A stretch of 51,615 nt of DNA from a virus, in IMG/VR virus record IMGVR_UViG_3300013126_004080, positions 1-51,615 of that record. One strand, 5' to 3'. Below are positions 36,136 through 45,027 of the stretch, piece by piece. Position 1 is the first letter of the stretch. Every line of letters starts with the position of its first letter. Under the pieces are notes generated by a model. The model had not been told where the DNA came from and did no database searches. It was given only the letters and a program-made list of their open reading frames with translations. The translations under genes were made by a program, and so were the position numbers.

Positions 36136-36761
36136 GTTATATTACTAGAATAGTGAACAATCCTTTAGACAAACTCCTTTTTGTGCCCAATATGGTAGTT
36201 GATAGAGGTTTTTTTACTCCTAAAGAATGTGATGACATTTGCAACATTTGCAGTAAATTGATATTGTCTGAAGGTGGATTATTTTCTGGCGAAGATGTAT
36301 ATAATACCAGAAAGGCTAAAACTGCATTTATAAATCAGCCCACATCTGAAACCTATTGGATTTATGAAAAATTTAATAATTTGATAGGTTATTATAATGA
36401 TACTATGTTTGGGTTTGATCTAACTGGTTATAGTTATATGCAATATGCAGAGTATGACATTGAAGGTAAACATAACTTTCATATGGATATTGCGCTCAAT
36501 AGCCCATCGGTAATTAACTATCAGGTGAATGAACATCTTAGAAAGCTGACTATCGTACTTATGCTCAATCAACAAAATAATGATTTTGAGGGTGGAGACT
36601 TTCAAGTAAATTTATCGGAAGAAAGAGTTGCAACAAGAGTTGATATGAATAAAGGTAATGTCTTAATTCTTCCATCTTTTTTACTACACAGAGTCACACC
36701 TGTAACAAAAGGATTGAGAAAAACACTTGTTCTGTGGGCTATCGGACCAAAATTTAAATAA
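36132..36761 (+). CDS. 2OG-Fe(II) oxygenase (prolyl hydroxylase-like)
   Basis: A 209-residue protein. H117-x-D119 (FHMDIA), distal H186 in LLHRVTP and an Arg about ten residues later form the facial triad and 2-oxoglutarate anchor of P4H-type dioxygenases. Such genes are frequent in aquatic T4-like phages with unknown targets. It overlaps gp47 by 4 bp and gp46 by 1 bp, so it is translated with the recombination nuclease. Hydroxylation of a protein (for instance collagen-like fibre proline) or of a nucleobase are both possible; neither is shown. Confidence 0.82.
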   Translation: MSYITRIVNNPLDKLLFVPNMVVDRGFFTPKECDDICNICSKLILSEGGLFSGEDVYNTRKAKTAFINQPTSETYWIYEKFNNLIGYYNDTMFGFDLTGYSYMQYAEYDIEGKHNFHMDIALNSPSVINYQVNEHLRKLTIVLMLNQQNNDFEGGDFQVNLSEERVATRVDMNKGNVLILPSFLLHRVTPVTKGLRKTLVLWAIGPKFK

Positions 36762-38476
36762 TGATTATTTTTCAAAAATGTAGGTGGAAAAATTTTCTTT
36801 CCACCGGTAATTCTTTTACAGAAATTGATCTGACCAGATCAACAAATACACTTATTATTGGGCAAAATGGAGCAGGCAAATCCACAATATTGGATGCGCT
36901 TACTTTTGGTTTGTTTGGAAAACCATTCAGAAAAATTAATAAACCTCAATTAATAAATTCAATCAACAATTCAAACTGTGTTGTTGAGGTTGAATTTGCA
37001 ATTGGAAAGAAACAATATAAAATTGTTCGTGGAATAAAACCCAACCTCTTCGAAATTTACTGTGATAATATACTCGTAAATCAAGATGCAAAGGCAAAAG
37101 ATTACCAAGATCATCTAGAGAAGTTTATCCTTAAATGGAACATGAAAGCATTCACTCAAATTGTTATTTTAGGTTCAGCATCTTTTGTTCCTTTTATGCA
37201 ACTGTCTCCTTCAGACAGACGTACAATCATTGAAGATTTGCTCGATATTGAAATATTTTCCTCAATGAATACCATTGTAAAAAATAAATTATCATTTATT
37301 AAGGATTCTCAAAAAGAAAATGAATTTAATTTAAATATAACTGCCGAAAAAATCAAACTTCAAAAACAAAACATTGAAGATAGTAATAAATTGAGGCAAG
37401 CAGAAATTGAAAAGAAGGAAACAGAGTTTAAAAATAATACAAAATTTTTAGAAACGACAACTACAAATATAAAATTAATTCAAAAACATATTGATGCTCT
37501 ATTGGCTAGCATAAACGATAAATCTAAACTGGAAAAGAAAAATAAAAAGCTATTTGAAATAGAGGTAAAATTTGAGAATAACATTAAGAAAATAAAAAAA
37601 GAAATAGAATTTTATGAAAGCACTGATAATTGCCCAACATGCCATCAATTTATAGACCTTGAACACAAACAGAAAAATGTATCAGAAAAAACAAACAAAC
37701 TTTCTGAAATAAAAGATGCATCAAAAAATCTTGAAGATGAAGTAAACAAAATAAATGAAAGATTGAATATAATTTCGGATGTACAAAAAAGTATCAATGA
37801 GCATCAATCGGAAATTATAAAATTATCAACTCAAGTAATACAAGTAAATGAATATAATGAAAAATTAATTACCGAAATAAAAAATCTTTCAGTCAGTTCC
37901 GACAATCTGGAAAATAACCAATTTAAACTAAAAGAATTGAAAACTATTTTGGAAAAATATATAGAGATTGCTAAACAATTATCTTCAGACAAACAATATT
38001 TTGATTATGCAGCAACTTTACTAAAAGATACAGGCATTAAAACAAAGATTATCAAGCAGTATTTACCAATAATGAATAAGCTGATTAATAAACATCTTTC
38101 TGCTATGGACTTCTTTGTAAATTTTAATCTGAATGAAAGTTTCGAGGAGACTATTAAATCTAGGCATAGAGATGTTTTCTCCTATGCATCTTTCTCTGAA
38201 GGAGAAAAAATGAGAATTGATTTGGCATTATTGTTCACATGGAGACAAATTGCTAAATTGAAAAATTCAACAAATACTAATTTGCTAATACTAGATGAAG
38301 TATTTGATTCTTCATTAGACGGTGTAGGCACAGAAGAATTCATGAAGTTGCTGAACACATTAGATAACAAAACAAATGTATTTGTGATCTCACACAAAGG
38401 TGATCAACTTTTTGACAAGTTTAGATCAGTAATTAAATTTGAAAAGAAAAATAATTTTTCACAGGTGGTTAAATGA
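36761..38476 (+). CDS. 46: Recombination nuclease ATPase gp46 (SbcC/Rad50-like)
   Basis: A 571-residue SMC-type ATPase. IIGQNGAGKSTIL near residue 32 is Walker A. Two long coiled coils flank the zinc-hook CPTC at 291-294. YASFSEGEKMRIDLAL is the ABC signature and NLLILDEVFDSSLD Walker B. It is the partner of gp47 in double-strand-end processing. It overlaps the peptide deformylase gene by 4 bp. Confidence 0.95.
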   Translation: MIIFQKCRWKNFLSTGNSFTEIDLTRSTNTLIIGQNGAGKSTILDALTFGLFGKPFRKINKPQLINSINNSNCVVEVEFAIGKKQYKIVRGIKPNLFEIYCDNILVNQDAKAKDYQDHLEKFILKWNMKAFTQIVILGSASFVPFMQLSPSDRRTIIEDLLDIEIFSSMNTIVKNKLSFIKDSQKENEFNLNITAEKIKLQKQNIEDSNKLRQAEIEKKETEFKNNTKFLETTTTNIKLIQKHIDALLASINDKSKLEKKNKKLFEIEVKFENNIKKIKKEIEFYESTDNCPTCHQFIDLEHKQKNVSEKTNKLSEIKDASKNLEDEVNKINERLNIISDVQKSINEHQSEIIKLSTQVIQVNEYNEKLITEIKNLSVSSDNLENNQFKLKELKTILEKYIEIAKQLSSDKQYFDYAATLLKDTGIKTKIIKQYLPIMNKLINKHLSAMDFFVNFNLNESFEETIKSRHRDVFSYASFSEGEKMRIDLALLFTWRQIAKLKNSTNTNLLILDEVFDSSLDGVGTEEFMKLLNTLDNKTNVFVISHKGDQLFDKFRSVIKFEKKNNFSQVVK

Positions 38477-39075
38477 ATGAAGAACTAAAAAATGATGTAA
38501 TTCGTATTAATACAAATCCTTATGATGAATCATCACCTCCTATAGTCCAAGAACAAATAGAAATTTTTAAACTAGTTGATGAAAACCATCCTTCTTTAAA
38601 AAAAGTTTTACCTGAATTTGATTTCTCTAATCCACCAGTAGACCCAAATAAATTTGCCAGTTCACTTGTAGAAACATGTAAAAAGAATAATGGATTAGGG
38701 TTATCTGCAAACCAATGTGGCTTTGAACACAGAGTTTTTGTGATGGGTAGTGGTGATAATTATGTAGCTTTTTTTAATCCAAAGCTACTTGTGATTTCGG
38801 ATAAAAAGGAAAAAATGGAAGAAGGTTGCCTATCATTTAAAGGATTATTTTTGAATGTAGAAAGGGCTACAGAAATTGTGGTAGAATACCAAGATTTCAA
38901 TGGTATAAAAAGGCAAATGAAGTTTACCGGTTTAACTGCTCGTTGTTTTCAACATGAGCTTGACCATATGAACGGAATGACGTATCATAGCCATGTAGGT
39001 AAACTGTCTGTACAGATGGCGCTGAAGCGTAAGCAGAAATATCTGAAAAAGATTTCAAAAATTAATAATGAGTGA
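38473..39075 (+). CDS. def: Peptide deformylase
   Basis: A 200-residue metallohydrolase with all three family motifs: GLGLSANQCG (motif 1), EEGCLSFKG (motif 2, metal-binding Cys) and CFQHELDHMNG (motif 3, HExxH-type). It removes the N-formyl group from nascent proteins. Phage versions are common in marine T4-like phages. The N-terminal 50 residues are longer than usual. Located in the gp46 operon with a 4-bp overlap. Confidence 0.9.
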   Translation: MNEELKNDVIRINTNPYDESSPPIVQEQIEIFKLVDENHPSLKKVLPEFDFSNPPVDPNKFASSLVETCKKNNGLGLSANQCGFEHRVFVMGSGDNYVAFFNPKLLVISDKKEKMEEGCLSFKGLFLNVERATEIVVEYQDFNGIKRQMKFTGLTARCFQHELDHMNGMTYHSHVGKLSVQMALKRKQKYLKKISKINNE

Positions 39076-40444
39076 ACTAATGGAAACAAACATTAATATT
39101 GTGGAAGAAAATGATAAGTGGCCCGACTTTGTTAAAAAACAATGGGAAGACTGGTCGGAAAAAAATCCTAAAGAAAAGTTTCAGCATATTGATACTGATA
39201 ATTTGAAAAAGACATTGACCGAAGACCTTTCTTATGTATCAAAAATGGATGTCAAAGAATATACTCTGTATCAAAAATGGTGTGAAATTCAGGAAAAATT
39301 TCCAACGAAAGAAGTTATGTCAGTTTTTGGAGATTCTGAAAGACATTTGATTGATAGTTCTCAACAAGAAATTATCAATCATGTTAAAAATAATATTTGG
39401 ATTCCTGAATCACCTGATGATTACATGAATTTAAAGCCTGTTATGGAATATACAGATGATTCTGGGCAAGAACTTGTTTCTGCGGTCGATGGCTCAAAAA
39501 TTAAAAAAGATAAAAAGCGAACAAAAAATCTTCCTGTTACTTGGAATGCTGCAAGAACCTTCATTTCAACAATGAAAAATAATTCTAACATTGGAAGAAA
39601 TTTAAATTTTCTTGTTAAAGATGATGTTACAGGAAAATATCTAGGTGTAGTGTGCATTTCTTCAGACTTTCTTGACTTAACACCTAGAGATAAATTTATT
39701 GGATGGGAACGAGAAAAGAAAACACAAGGAGGTATGATTAATCATACTGCAATCGGTTCTTCTATTGTTCCGTTTCAGCCACTTGGTTATAACTATATGG
39801 GTGGAAAACTTTTAGCTTTGCTTTGTTTGTCCGACGAAGTGCAAAAAATTTGGAAACAAAAATATGGGGATGTTTTGGTTGGCGTTACCACTACATCTCT
39901 TTATGGCAATACCAAATCAAATGGGCTAAGTCAATATGATGGATTAGAATATTGGCAAAAGATGGGTTTTTCTTCTGGCTCAGTTGCATTTGAACCTAAC
40001 AAAAAAACATTACAAATGATTTGGGCTTGGCTTAAAGAAAATTACACAGAAAAATATTTCGAATGGTGGGAAGCAAAAAATATTCATGGGCTTCCTTTCA
40101 AGAGAGACCACAAAAATCGCTCACTTCATTTTGCATATCCAAAATTAGAAATTGCTAAAGAATTAACCAAGACTGATCACCAACGAGGAATTTATTTCTC
40201 TACATTGTACAATAATACTTGTGAGTTTCTTCGCAATGAAATCACAGAGTCTGATTTAGTGAAATCATTTGACACAAGTTGTGAATCCCTTTCACAAATC
40301 TGGAAAACAAAATATGCAAAACCCAGAATCTCAATGCTAAAAAAGAAAAACAATGTTTCAAAAGAAACACTATTCTATGATGACCTAATTTATATGACAT
40401 GGGAGGAAACCAAGTCAAAATATCTAACCCAAGTCGGTAGATAA
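39068..40444 (+). CDS. DUF4338 (DruA-like) protein, putative
   Basis: A 458-residue protein of uncertain role. The central region has the arrangement of DUF4338: a glycine turn (GKYLGVVCISSDFLDLTPRD), KFIGWEREKK, an Asn-His-Thr segment, FQPLGYNYMGGKLLALLCLS, then a KYGDVLVGVTTTSLYG strand. DUF4338 is the domain of DruA from Druantia defence loci and of some IS-associated proteins. Its biochemistry is unknown to me. It overlaps the deformylase gene by 8 bp, so it is expressed with gp46. The assignment is by eye and could be wrong. Confidence 0.5.
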   Translation: MSELMETNINIVEENDKWPDFVKKQWEDWSEKNPKEKFQHIDTDNLKKTLTEDLSYVSKMDVKEYTLYQKWCEIQEKFPTKEVMSVFGDSERHLIDSSQQEIINHVKNNIWIPESPDDYMNLKPVMEYTDDSGQELVSAVDGSKIKKDKKRTKNLPVTWNAARTFISTMKNNSNIGRNLNFLVKDDVTGKYLGVVCISSDFLDLTPRDKFIGWEREKKTQGGMINHTAIGSSIVPFQPLGYNYMGGKLLALLCLSDEVQKIWKQKYGDVLVGVTTTSLYGNTKSNGLSQYDGLEYWQKMGFSSGSVAFEPNKKTLQMIWAWLKENYTEKYFEWWEAKNIHGLPFKRDHKNRSLHFAYPKLEIAKELTKTDHQRGIYFSTLYNNTCEFLRNEITESDLVKSFDTSCESLSQIWKTKYAKPRISMLKKKNNVSKETLFYDDLIYMTWEETKSKYLTQVGR

Positions 40445-40462
40445 GTGTAAATATACCATATA

Positions 40463-40488
40463 TTGTATTGATTTATTTCATATATAAT
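40463..40488 (+). promoter_or_regulatory. Possible sigma70-type promoter
   Basis: TTGTAT and TATAAT are separated by 14 bp in an AT-rich gap after the 458-residue gene. The -10 box is perfect but the spacing is short, so this is only a candidate. Confidence 0.3.
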
Positions 40489-40500
40489 AGTATGATGTGG

Positions 40501-40525
40501 TTCCTGTCACAAGGAATTTTTATTT
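40501..40525 (+). terminator. Small hairpin with U-tract upstream of the 92-residue gene
   Basis: TTCCT (40501-40505) and AGGAA (40512-40516) enclose a six-base loop and are followed by TTTTTATTTT. It can terminate transcripts coming from the gp46 operon and would also act as a very short leader attenuator for the candidate promoter at 40463-40488. Confidence 0.5.
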
Positions 40526-40551
40526 TGTCTATATTATAGGAGAAACGACAT

Positions 40552-40830
40552 ATGAAAAAAATGTCAACAAAACAAAAAATGATTGCTGCCCTAACCAAAA
40601 AAACAGGGTATAATACTTTTAGTGTAGCGCAGGCTGTTTCACGGTTCGGTGTTAAAGCAAAAACTGTCACTGCACGTATTGCAGAACTTCGCAAAGAAGG
40701 TTATGCAATTTACACAAATCTAAAGACACGTAAAGACGGGACAAAAGTATCCGTTTATCGCCTAGGTAAACCCTCCAAGTCACTTAAGGCACAATGGCGT
40801 GCTATGGGTATTCGCGCACAAGCCGTTTAA
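40552..40830 (+). CDS. Small winged-helix DNA-binding protein
   Basis: A 92-residue basic protein. Its body (MIAALTKKTGYNTFSVAQAV, SRFGVKAKTVTARIAELRKE, GYAIYTNL, VSVYRLGKP) has the helix-turn-helix plus wing layout of small winged-helix regulators. A strong AGGAG ribosome site precedes it. It is isolated between two hairpins with terminator features, so it is a separate, possibly early or abundant, transcript. Targets unknown. Confidence 0.7.
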   Translation: MKKMSTKQKMIAALTKKTGYNTFSVAQAVSRFGVKAKTVTARIAELRKEGYAIYTNLKTRKDGTKVSVYRLGKPSKSLKAQWRAMGIRAQAV

Positions 40831-40847
40831 ATAAGTCAGTCTAAAAC

Positions 40848-40884
40848 AGGAGAAAGGCAGTAATTGCCTTACTCCTAATTTTTT
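40848..40884 (+). terminator. Rho-independent terminator after the winged-helix gene
   Basis: AGGAG-AAAGGCA and TGCCTTA-CTCCT form a 12-position stem (one A-A mismatch) around GTAAT, followed by six T residues at 40879-40884. It separates the small regulator gene from the glycosyltransferase gene, which starts 12 bp later. Confidence 0.88.
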
Positions 40885-40895
40885 ATGGATACAAA

Positions 40896-41714
40896 ATGGA
40901 AATTCAAATTAAAACGGAAGAACTCAGAAAAAAGAGTTTGTTTGTGGCTACACCAATGTATGGTGGAATGAATCATGGGCTTTATATGAAAGCATGTCTC
41001 GACTTGCAGGGCATGTGTATTCAATATGGAGTAAATATTAAATTTTCATTTCTTTTCAATGAATCTTTGATCACGCGAGCTAGAAATTATTTGGTAGATG
41101 AATTCTACAACCGTTCAGAATGCACACATATGCTTTTCATTGATTCTGACATTAGTTTCAATCCGCAAGATGTAATTGCAATGTTGGCCTTGGACAAAGA
41201 TGTAATTGGAGGCCCATATCCTAAAAAAGCAATTAAATGGAAAAATATTCAAAAGGCGGCGCTGCTTCATCCCGAAATCAAACCACACGATCTAGAAAAA
41301 GTTGCTGGGGATTTTGTATTTAATGCAGTAAAAGGTACATCACAATTTCATGTATCTGAGCCTCTTGAAGTTATGGAGATCGGAACGGGCTTTATGATGA
41401 TTAAACGTGAAGTGTTTCCTAAATTAGAAGAAGCATATCCTCAATTGAGATATCGCCCTGATCATGTTGGGCAACAACACTTTGATGGATCACGATACAT
41501 TCATGCTTTTTTTGATACAATCATCGACACAAAAGATTCCGCCACAGGTGGAGGTTCCGATAGATATCTTTCAGAGGACTATATGTTTTGTCAGCTATGG
41601 CGCAAAACCGGCGGGCAAATTTGGTTGTGCCCATGGATGAGAACACAACATATTGGTACTTATCATTTTCATGGAGATATGCCTGCTGTTGCAAGTTTTG
41701 TTGGTGAAATGTAA
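40896..41714 (+). CDS. GT-A glycosyltransferase, paralogue of 10561-11214
   Basis: A 272-residue protein with LFVATPMYGGMNH, LITRARNYLVDEF, MLFIDSDISF (DSD 83-85), KDVIGGPYPKK, IGTGFMMIKREVF and LSEDYMFCQLWRK. The motif order equals the 217-residue protein in the glycan island. It is placed with replication genes (1-bp overlap with the dNMP kinase). In phages a transferase here could modify DNA bases or virion proteins; nothing in the sequence decides this. Confidence 0.75.
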   Translation: MEIQIKTEELRKKSLFVATPMYGGMNHGLYMKACLDLQGMCIQYGVNIKFSFLFNESLITRARNYLVDEFYNRSECTHMLFIDSDISFNPQDVIAMLALDKDVIGGPYPKKAIKWKNIQKAALLHPEIKPHDLEKVAGDFVFNAVKGTSQFHVSEPLEVMEIGTGFMMIKREVFPKLEEAYPQLRYRPDHVGQQHFDGSRYIHAFFDTIIDTKDSATGGGSDRYLSEDYMFCQLWRKTGGQIWLCPWMRTQHIGTYHFHGDMPAVASFVGEM

Positions 41715-42337
41715 TGATTATTGGAGTTTTGGGATTTATTGGATCAGGTAAAGGTACTGTAGGTGAAATTTTATGTAATGATTTTAATTTCACCTCTGTC
41801 AGTTTTGCATCCCATCTAAAGGATGTGGCATCTGTTCTTTTCGGTTGGGACAGAAATCTTTTGGAAGGTGACACAAAGGAATCTAGAGAATTCAGAGAAA
41901 CTCCTGATAATTTTTGGGCTAAAAAAATAGGAAATCATTTTACACCAAGATTGGCTTTGCAGTTACTTGGCACACAATCGATTAGAAATGTTTTTCATGA
42001 AGATTTTTGGGTATATGCTCTTGAAAATAAACTAAAAAATATAGGAGAAAACAAAAATGTGGTGGTGACAGATGTTCGGTTTAAAAATGAATTGAATTGG
42101 TTAAAATCTAAAAATGGTATGACACTTAAAATCAGTAGAGGGAAAAATCCCGATTGGTATCATATTGCAAAACTTGCAAATAATGGATCGAAAGAAGCAG
42201 AAAAATTCATGTTAGAAGAAAGTGGTATACATGAATCTGAATGGAGATGGGTAGGGCATCCCATAGATTATGTGATTAGAAATGATGAAAGTTTGGATGT
42301 TTTGAAACAAAATCTTGAAAAAGTTTTATCTCTGTGA
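41714..42337 (+). CDS. 1: Deoxynucleoside monophosphate kinase (gp1-like)
   Basis: A 207-residue protein. GFIGSGKGTVGEIL is the P-loop and FASHLKDVASVLFGWDR with LALQLLGTQSIRN follow T4 gp1 and its relatives. VVVTDVRFKNE is the Walker B-like region. The enzyme phosphorylates dNMPs, in T4 including the modified hmdCMP. It is placed just before the clamp genes, consistent with nucleotide supply to replication. Confidence 0.87.
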   Translation: MIIGVLGFIGSGKGTVGEILCNDFNFTSVSFASHLKDVASVLFGWDRNLLEGDTKESREFRETPDNFWAKKIGNHFTPRLALQLLGTQSIRNVFHEDFWVYALENKLKNIGENKNVVVTDVRFKNELNWLKSKNGMTLKISRGKNPDWYHIAKLANNGSKEAEKFMLEESGIHESEWRWVGHPIDYVIRNDESLDVLKQNLEKVLSL

Positions 42338-42343
42338 TATAAT
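42315..42343 (+). promoter_or_regulatory. Sigma70-type promoter for gp45
   Basis: TTGAAA (42315-42320) and TATAAT (42338-42343) are separated by 17 bp, ideal spacing for host polymerase. They overlap the end of the dNMP kinase gene, 28 bp upstream of the gp45 start. It would allow early or middle expression of the replication operon. Confidence 0.7.
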
Positions 42344-42370
42344 TTGTACCTTCAAAAAAAGGAGTTTGTA

Positions 42371-43051
42371 ATGAAATTGACTAGTAGTACTATGACTGTA
42401 TTGAAGAATTTCTCATCTATTAATGAGAATATCTTTGTGAAACCTGGTAATGTTATTGAGACAGTTTCGAAGCAAAAAAATATTCTTGCTAGGGCTGAAG
42501 TAACGGAACTGTTCTCCGATGAATTTGGTATTCATGATTTAAATAACTTCCTAAGTGTTCTCACATTGTCTAAAGACAATACCCCAGAAATTGAATTTGA
42601 AAATAATAACATTATTATTAAAAGTCGAGGAGGTAAGAGCAGTACAACTTATAGGAAAGCAAGTAAAGAAGTTTTGGTTTTGCCGCCTGAAAAAAAGATT
42701 AACATGGACAATGCTGAAATTAACTTCACTTTCTCAAATGATGATTTGGAATGGTGTCAAAAAGCCGCATCAGCTTTAAATTCACCTAATGTTGCGTTTG
42801 TTTCCGATGGTGAAAATATCAGCTTGCAAATTTTTGACGCAAAAAATGATGCATCAAATGTAAACACCACCGTTATTGGTAACTCAGACGGTAAAAAATA
42901 TAAAATTATTTTTGCAACCGAAAACTTTAAATTTATTCCTGGTTCATATAACGTGAATATTCATTCGCGTGGTATTGCTCATTTCAAAAATAATAATATG
43001 TCTATTGAATATTGGGTCGCCGCAGAGACCGGCTCATCTTATGAGGGTTAA
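42371..43051 (+). CDS. 45: Sliding clamp gp45
   Basis: A 226-residue clamp close to T4 gp45 (228 residues): MKLTSSTMTVLKNFSSINEN at the start, and a C-terminal IEYWVAAETGS strand. Trimeric rings hold the polymerase on DNA and activate late promoters with gp55. Start is ATG 42371 behind AAAGGAG; an upstream in-frame TTG is unlikely. First gene of the 45-44-62-regA block. Confidence 0.94.
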   Translation: MKLTSSTMTVLKNFSSINENIFVKPGNVIETVSKQKNILARAEVTELFSDEFGIHDLNNFLSVLTLSKDNTPEIEFENNNIIIKSRGGKSSTTYRKASKEVLVLPPEKKINMDNAEINFTFSNDDLEWCQKAASALNSPNVAFVSDGENISLQIFDAKNDASNVNTTVIGNSDGKKYKIIFATENFKFIPGSYNVNIHSRGIAHFKNNNMSIEYWVAAETGSSYEG

Positions 43052-43053
43052 TC

Positions 43054-43329
43054 ATGACTGACATTGTTACTCAATACGGAACGTTTAAAGAAGAAGATTT
43101 GAAATCAATCAAAGATGCATTGAATGAAATTTCAAACGAACTGAATATCATTTCACAGCACAAAGACTCAATTAAGGATGTCATTAATGTTGTTTATGAT
43201 AACTATAATATTCCTAAAAAAGTTATTCGTCGTTTAGCGAAAGCACATCATAAAAATTCATTTCAAGAAGAAGTTGCGCAAGATAATGAATTTGAATCAA
43301 TTTACATTGGGTTAACCGAAACCAAATGA
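43054..43329 (+). CDS. dsbA: DsbA-like double-stranded DNA-binding protein
   Basis: A 91-residue protein similar in size and layout to T4 DsbA (89 residues): a helical N-terminus with ISNELNIISQHKDSIKDVI, then PKKVIRRLAKAHHKNSFQEEV. T4 DsbA binds late-promoter DNA and enhances late transcription. Here it lies between gp45 and a small membrane-like protein, and not beside gp33 as in T4. The match is modest but consistent over the length. Confidence 0.65.
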   Translation: MTDIVTQYGTFKEEDLKSIKDALNEISNELNIISQHKDSIKDVINVVYDNYNIPKKVIRRLAKAHHKNSFQEEVAQDNEFESIYIGLTETK

Positions 43330-43673
43330 ATGCTGTCAGACGGGGGTTTGCAAAAACTTTAGGTGTTGCGAGTTTAATTACAGTAGGAGTTGCTGGTTAC
43401 AAACAAGCAAAAGAAAAAATTGTTTATAAACAAGATGAACTTCCTACTGCTGAACTCGAAAAACAACTAGAAAGAAAACCAGTTTTGCAGTTAGCTGCAA
43501 CTTACGGGGAAGAGATACCTCCAGAACCATTTTACAATTCAAATCAGATTTGTTTTTTAGGTATTACACCTAGGTATAAACCAGGCACCGAAATTAATGT
43601 TAAAGTTAATATTGTGCCTGGTCCGGATGGTAAACTTTATGTCAAAGAAAATGATACTTGGCGTAAAATCTGA
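43326..43673 (+). CDS. Small protein with possible N-terminal membrane segment
   Basis: A 115-residue protein. Residues 10-25 (TLGVASLITVGVAGYK) form a short hydrophobic stretch after a basic start, which may be a membrane anchor. The remainder is polar with PRYKPGTEINVKVNIVPGPDG, likely beta structure. ATGA overlap with the dsbA-like gene. I do not recognise the family. Confidence 0.55.
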   Translation: MNAVRRGFAKTLGVASLITVGVAGYKQAKEKIVYKQDELPTAELEKQLERKPVLQLAATYGEEIPPEPFYNSNQICFLGITPRYKPGTEINVKVNIVPGPDGKLYVKENDTWRKI

Positions 43674-43705
43674 CATGTTTGCTTTTTATATTATGAGGAA
43701 CACGA

Positions 43706-44647
43706 ATGGACAACAAGCAAATCCTTTGGGTGGAAAAGTATCGCCCACACAAAATTCAAGATTGTATTCTCCCCGATAACATTAAGGCTACCTTTCAAGA
43801 ATATGTTAACAGAAAAGAAATCCCAAATTTGCTACTTGCTGGATCCGCAGGGGTCGGTAAAACAACAATTGCAAAGGCTCTCTGCGAGGAAGTCGGATGC
43901 AACTATCTCATCATCAATGGGTCGGATGAAAGCGGTATTGACACATTCCGTACCAAAATCAAAAATTATGCATCATCAATGAGTCTTTCTGGTGGCCGAA
44001 AGGTCATCATTATTGATGAAGCAGATTATTTAAATCCCTCATCAACACAACCTGCTCTACGCGGAGCAATTGAAGAATTTTCTAACAATTGCTCCTTTAT
44101 TTTCACTTGTAATTATAAAAATAGAATTATAGAACCGCTTCATTCAAGGTGTTCAGTCATTGAATTTAAAATTCAAAACGGGCAAAAGGTCAAAATGGCT
44201 GCACAGTTTATGAAAAGAGTCGAATGGATTCTTCAGCAAGAAGAAATTCCATACGAGAAGGATGTTGTCGCTGCCGTCATCACAAAACATTTTCCCGATA
44301 ATCGCCGTATTTTAAATGAATTGCAGAGGTATTCTACCTCAGGTATCATTGATAAGGGCATTTTAAGTAATGTTTCAGATGTAAATATCTCAAATCTTAT
44401 TAAATCGGTCAAGGAAAAGGACTTTGGTGCAACACGAAAATGGGTTGCACTAAATCTAGACAATGATTCAGTTTCTATCATAAGAAAAATTTATGATTCA
44501 CTATATGATTTCTTAAAGCCAGAAAGCATTCCACCTGCTGTATTGATTCTTTCGAAATATCAATATCAATCTGCTTTTGTGGCAGATCAAGAAATCAATC
44601 TTGTGGCATGTCTTACTGAATTTATGGTTGAATGTGAGTTTAAGTGA
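43706..44647 (+). CDS. 44: Clamp loader ATPase gp44
   Basis: A 313-residue AAA+ protein. LWVEKYRPHKIQDCILP and LLAGSAGVGKTTIAKAL (Walker A), VIIIDEADYLNP (Walker B), and LHSRCSVIEF with the SRC arginine-finger motif follow T4 gp44. Four copies with one gp62 open gp45 and load it at primer ends. It is preceded by GAGGA. Confidence 0.95.
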   Translation: MDNKQILWVEKYRPHKIQDCILPDNIKATFQEYVNRKEIPNLLLAGSAGVGKTTIAKALCEEVGCNYLIINGSDESGIDTFRTKIKNYASSMSLSGGRKVIIIDEADYLNPSSTQPALRGAIEEFSNNCSFIFTCNYKNRIIEPLHSRCSVIEFKIQNGQKVKMAAQFMKRVEWILQQEEIPYEKDVVAAVITKHFPDNRRILNELQRYSTSGIIDKGILSNVSDVNISNLIKSVKEKDFGATRKWVALNLDNDSVSIIRKIYDSLYDFLKPESIPPAVLILSKYQYQSAFVADQEINLVACLTEFMVECEFK

Positions 44648-45027
44648 TGACTGATTTATTCAAAGAAATTATTCCAAGTATTCTTCAGACAAAAAAGAAT
44701 ATTCTTGAAAATGAAAAAGATTATAATTCATTCATTGTAAATAGGGCGCTTTCATATCATATGGACTGCATTTTATATGCAAATGAAATGAATAAAAATC
44801 ACACCTTGTCACCTATGCTTCAATACCAATATTATCTAAATACCATTAGACCGATGAAAAGGAAGTTTCAATCTTGGCAAAAGCAATCGGTTTCTAAAGA
44901 TTTGGAATGCGTTAAAGAATATTTTAATTATTCAAACGAAAAAGCTAAAGAAGCTTTGCGTATTCTGACTGATGATCAACTCACTTTCATAAAAGAAAAA
45001 ATAGATAAAGGCGGAGTGAAAAAATAA
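44647..45027 (+). CDS. 62: Clamp loader small subunit gp62
   Basis: A 126-residue protein placed between gp44 and regA exactly as in T4. FIVNRALSYHMDCILYANEMN and QYQYYLNTIRPMKRKFQSW are conserved gp62 features. It is shorter than T4 gp62 (187 residues), as in other aquatic relatives. Start ATG 44647 shares a base with the gp44 stop (TGATG), suggesting coupled translation. Confidence 0.9.
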   Translation: MTDLFKEIIPSILQTKKNILENEKDYNSFIVNRALSYHMDCILYANEMNKNHTLSPMLQYQYYLNTIRPMKRKFQSWQKQSVSKDLECVKEYFNYSNEKAKEALRILTDDQLTFIKEKIDKGGVKK

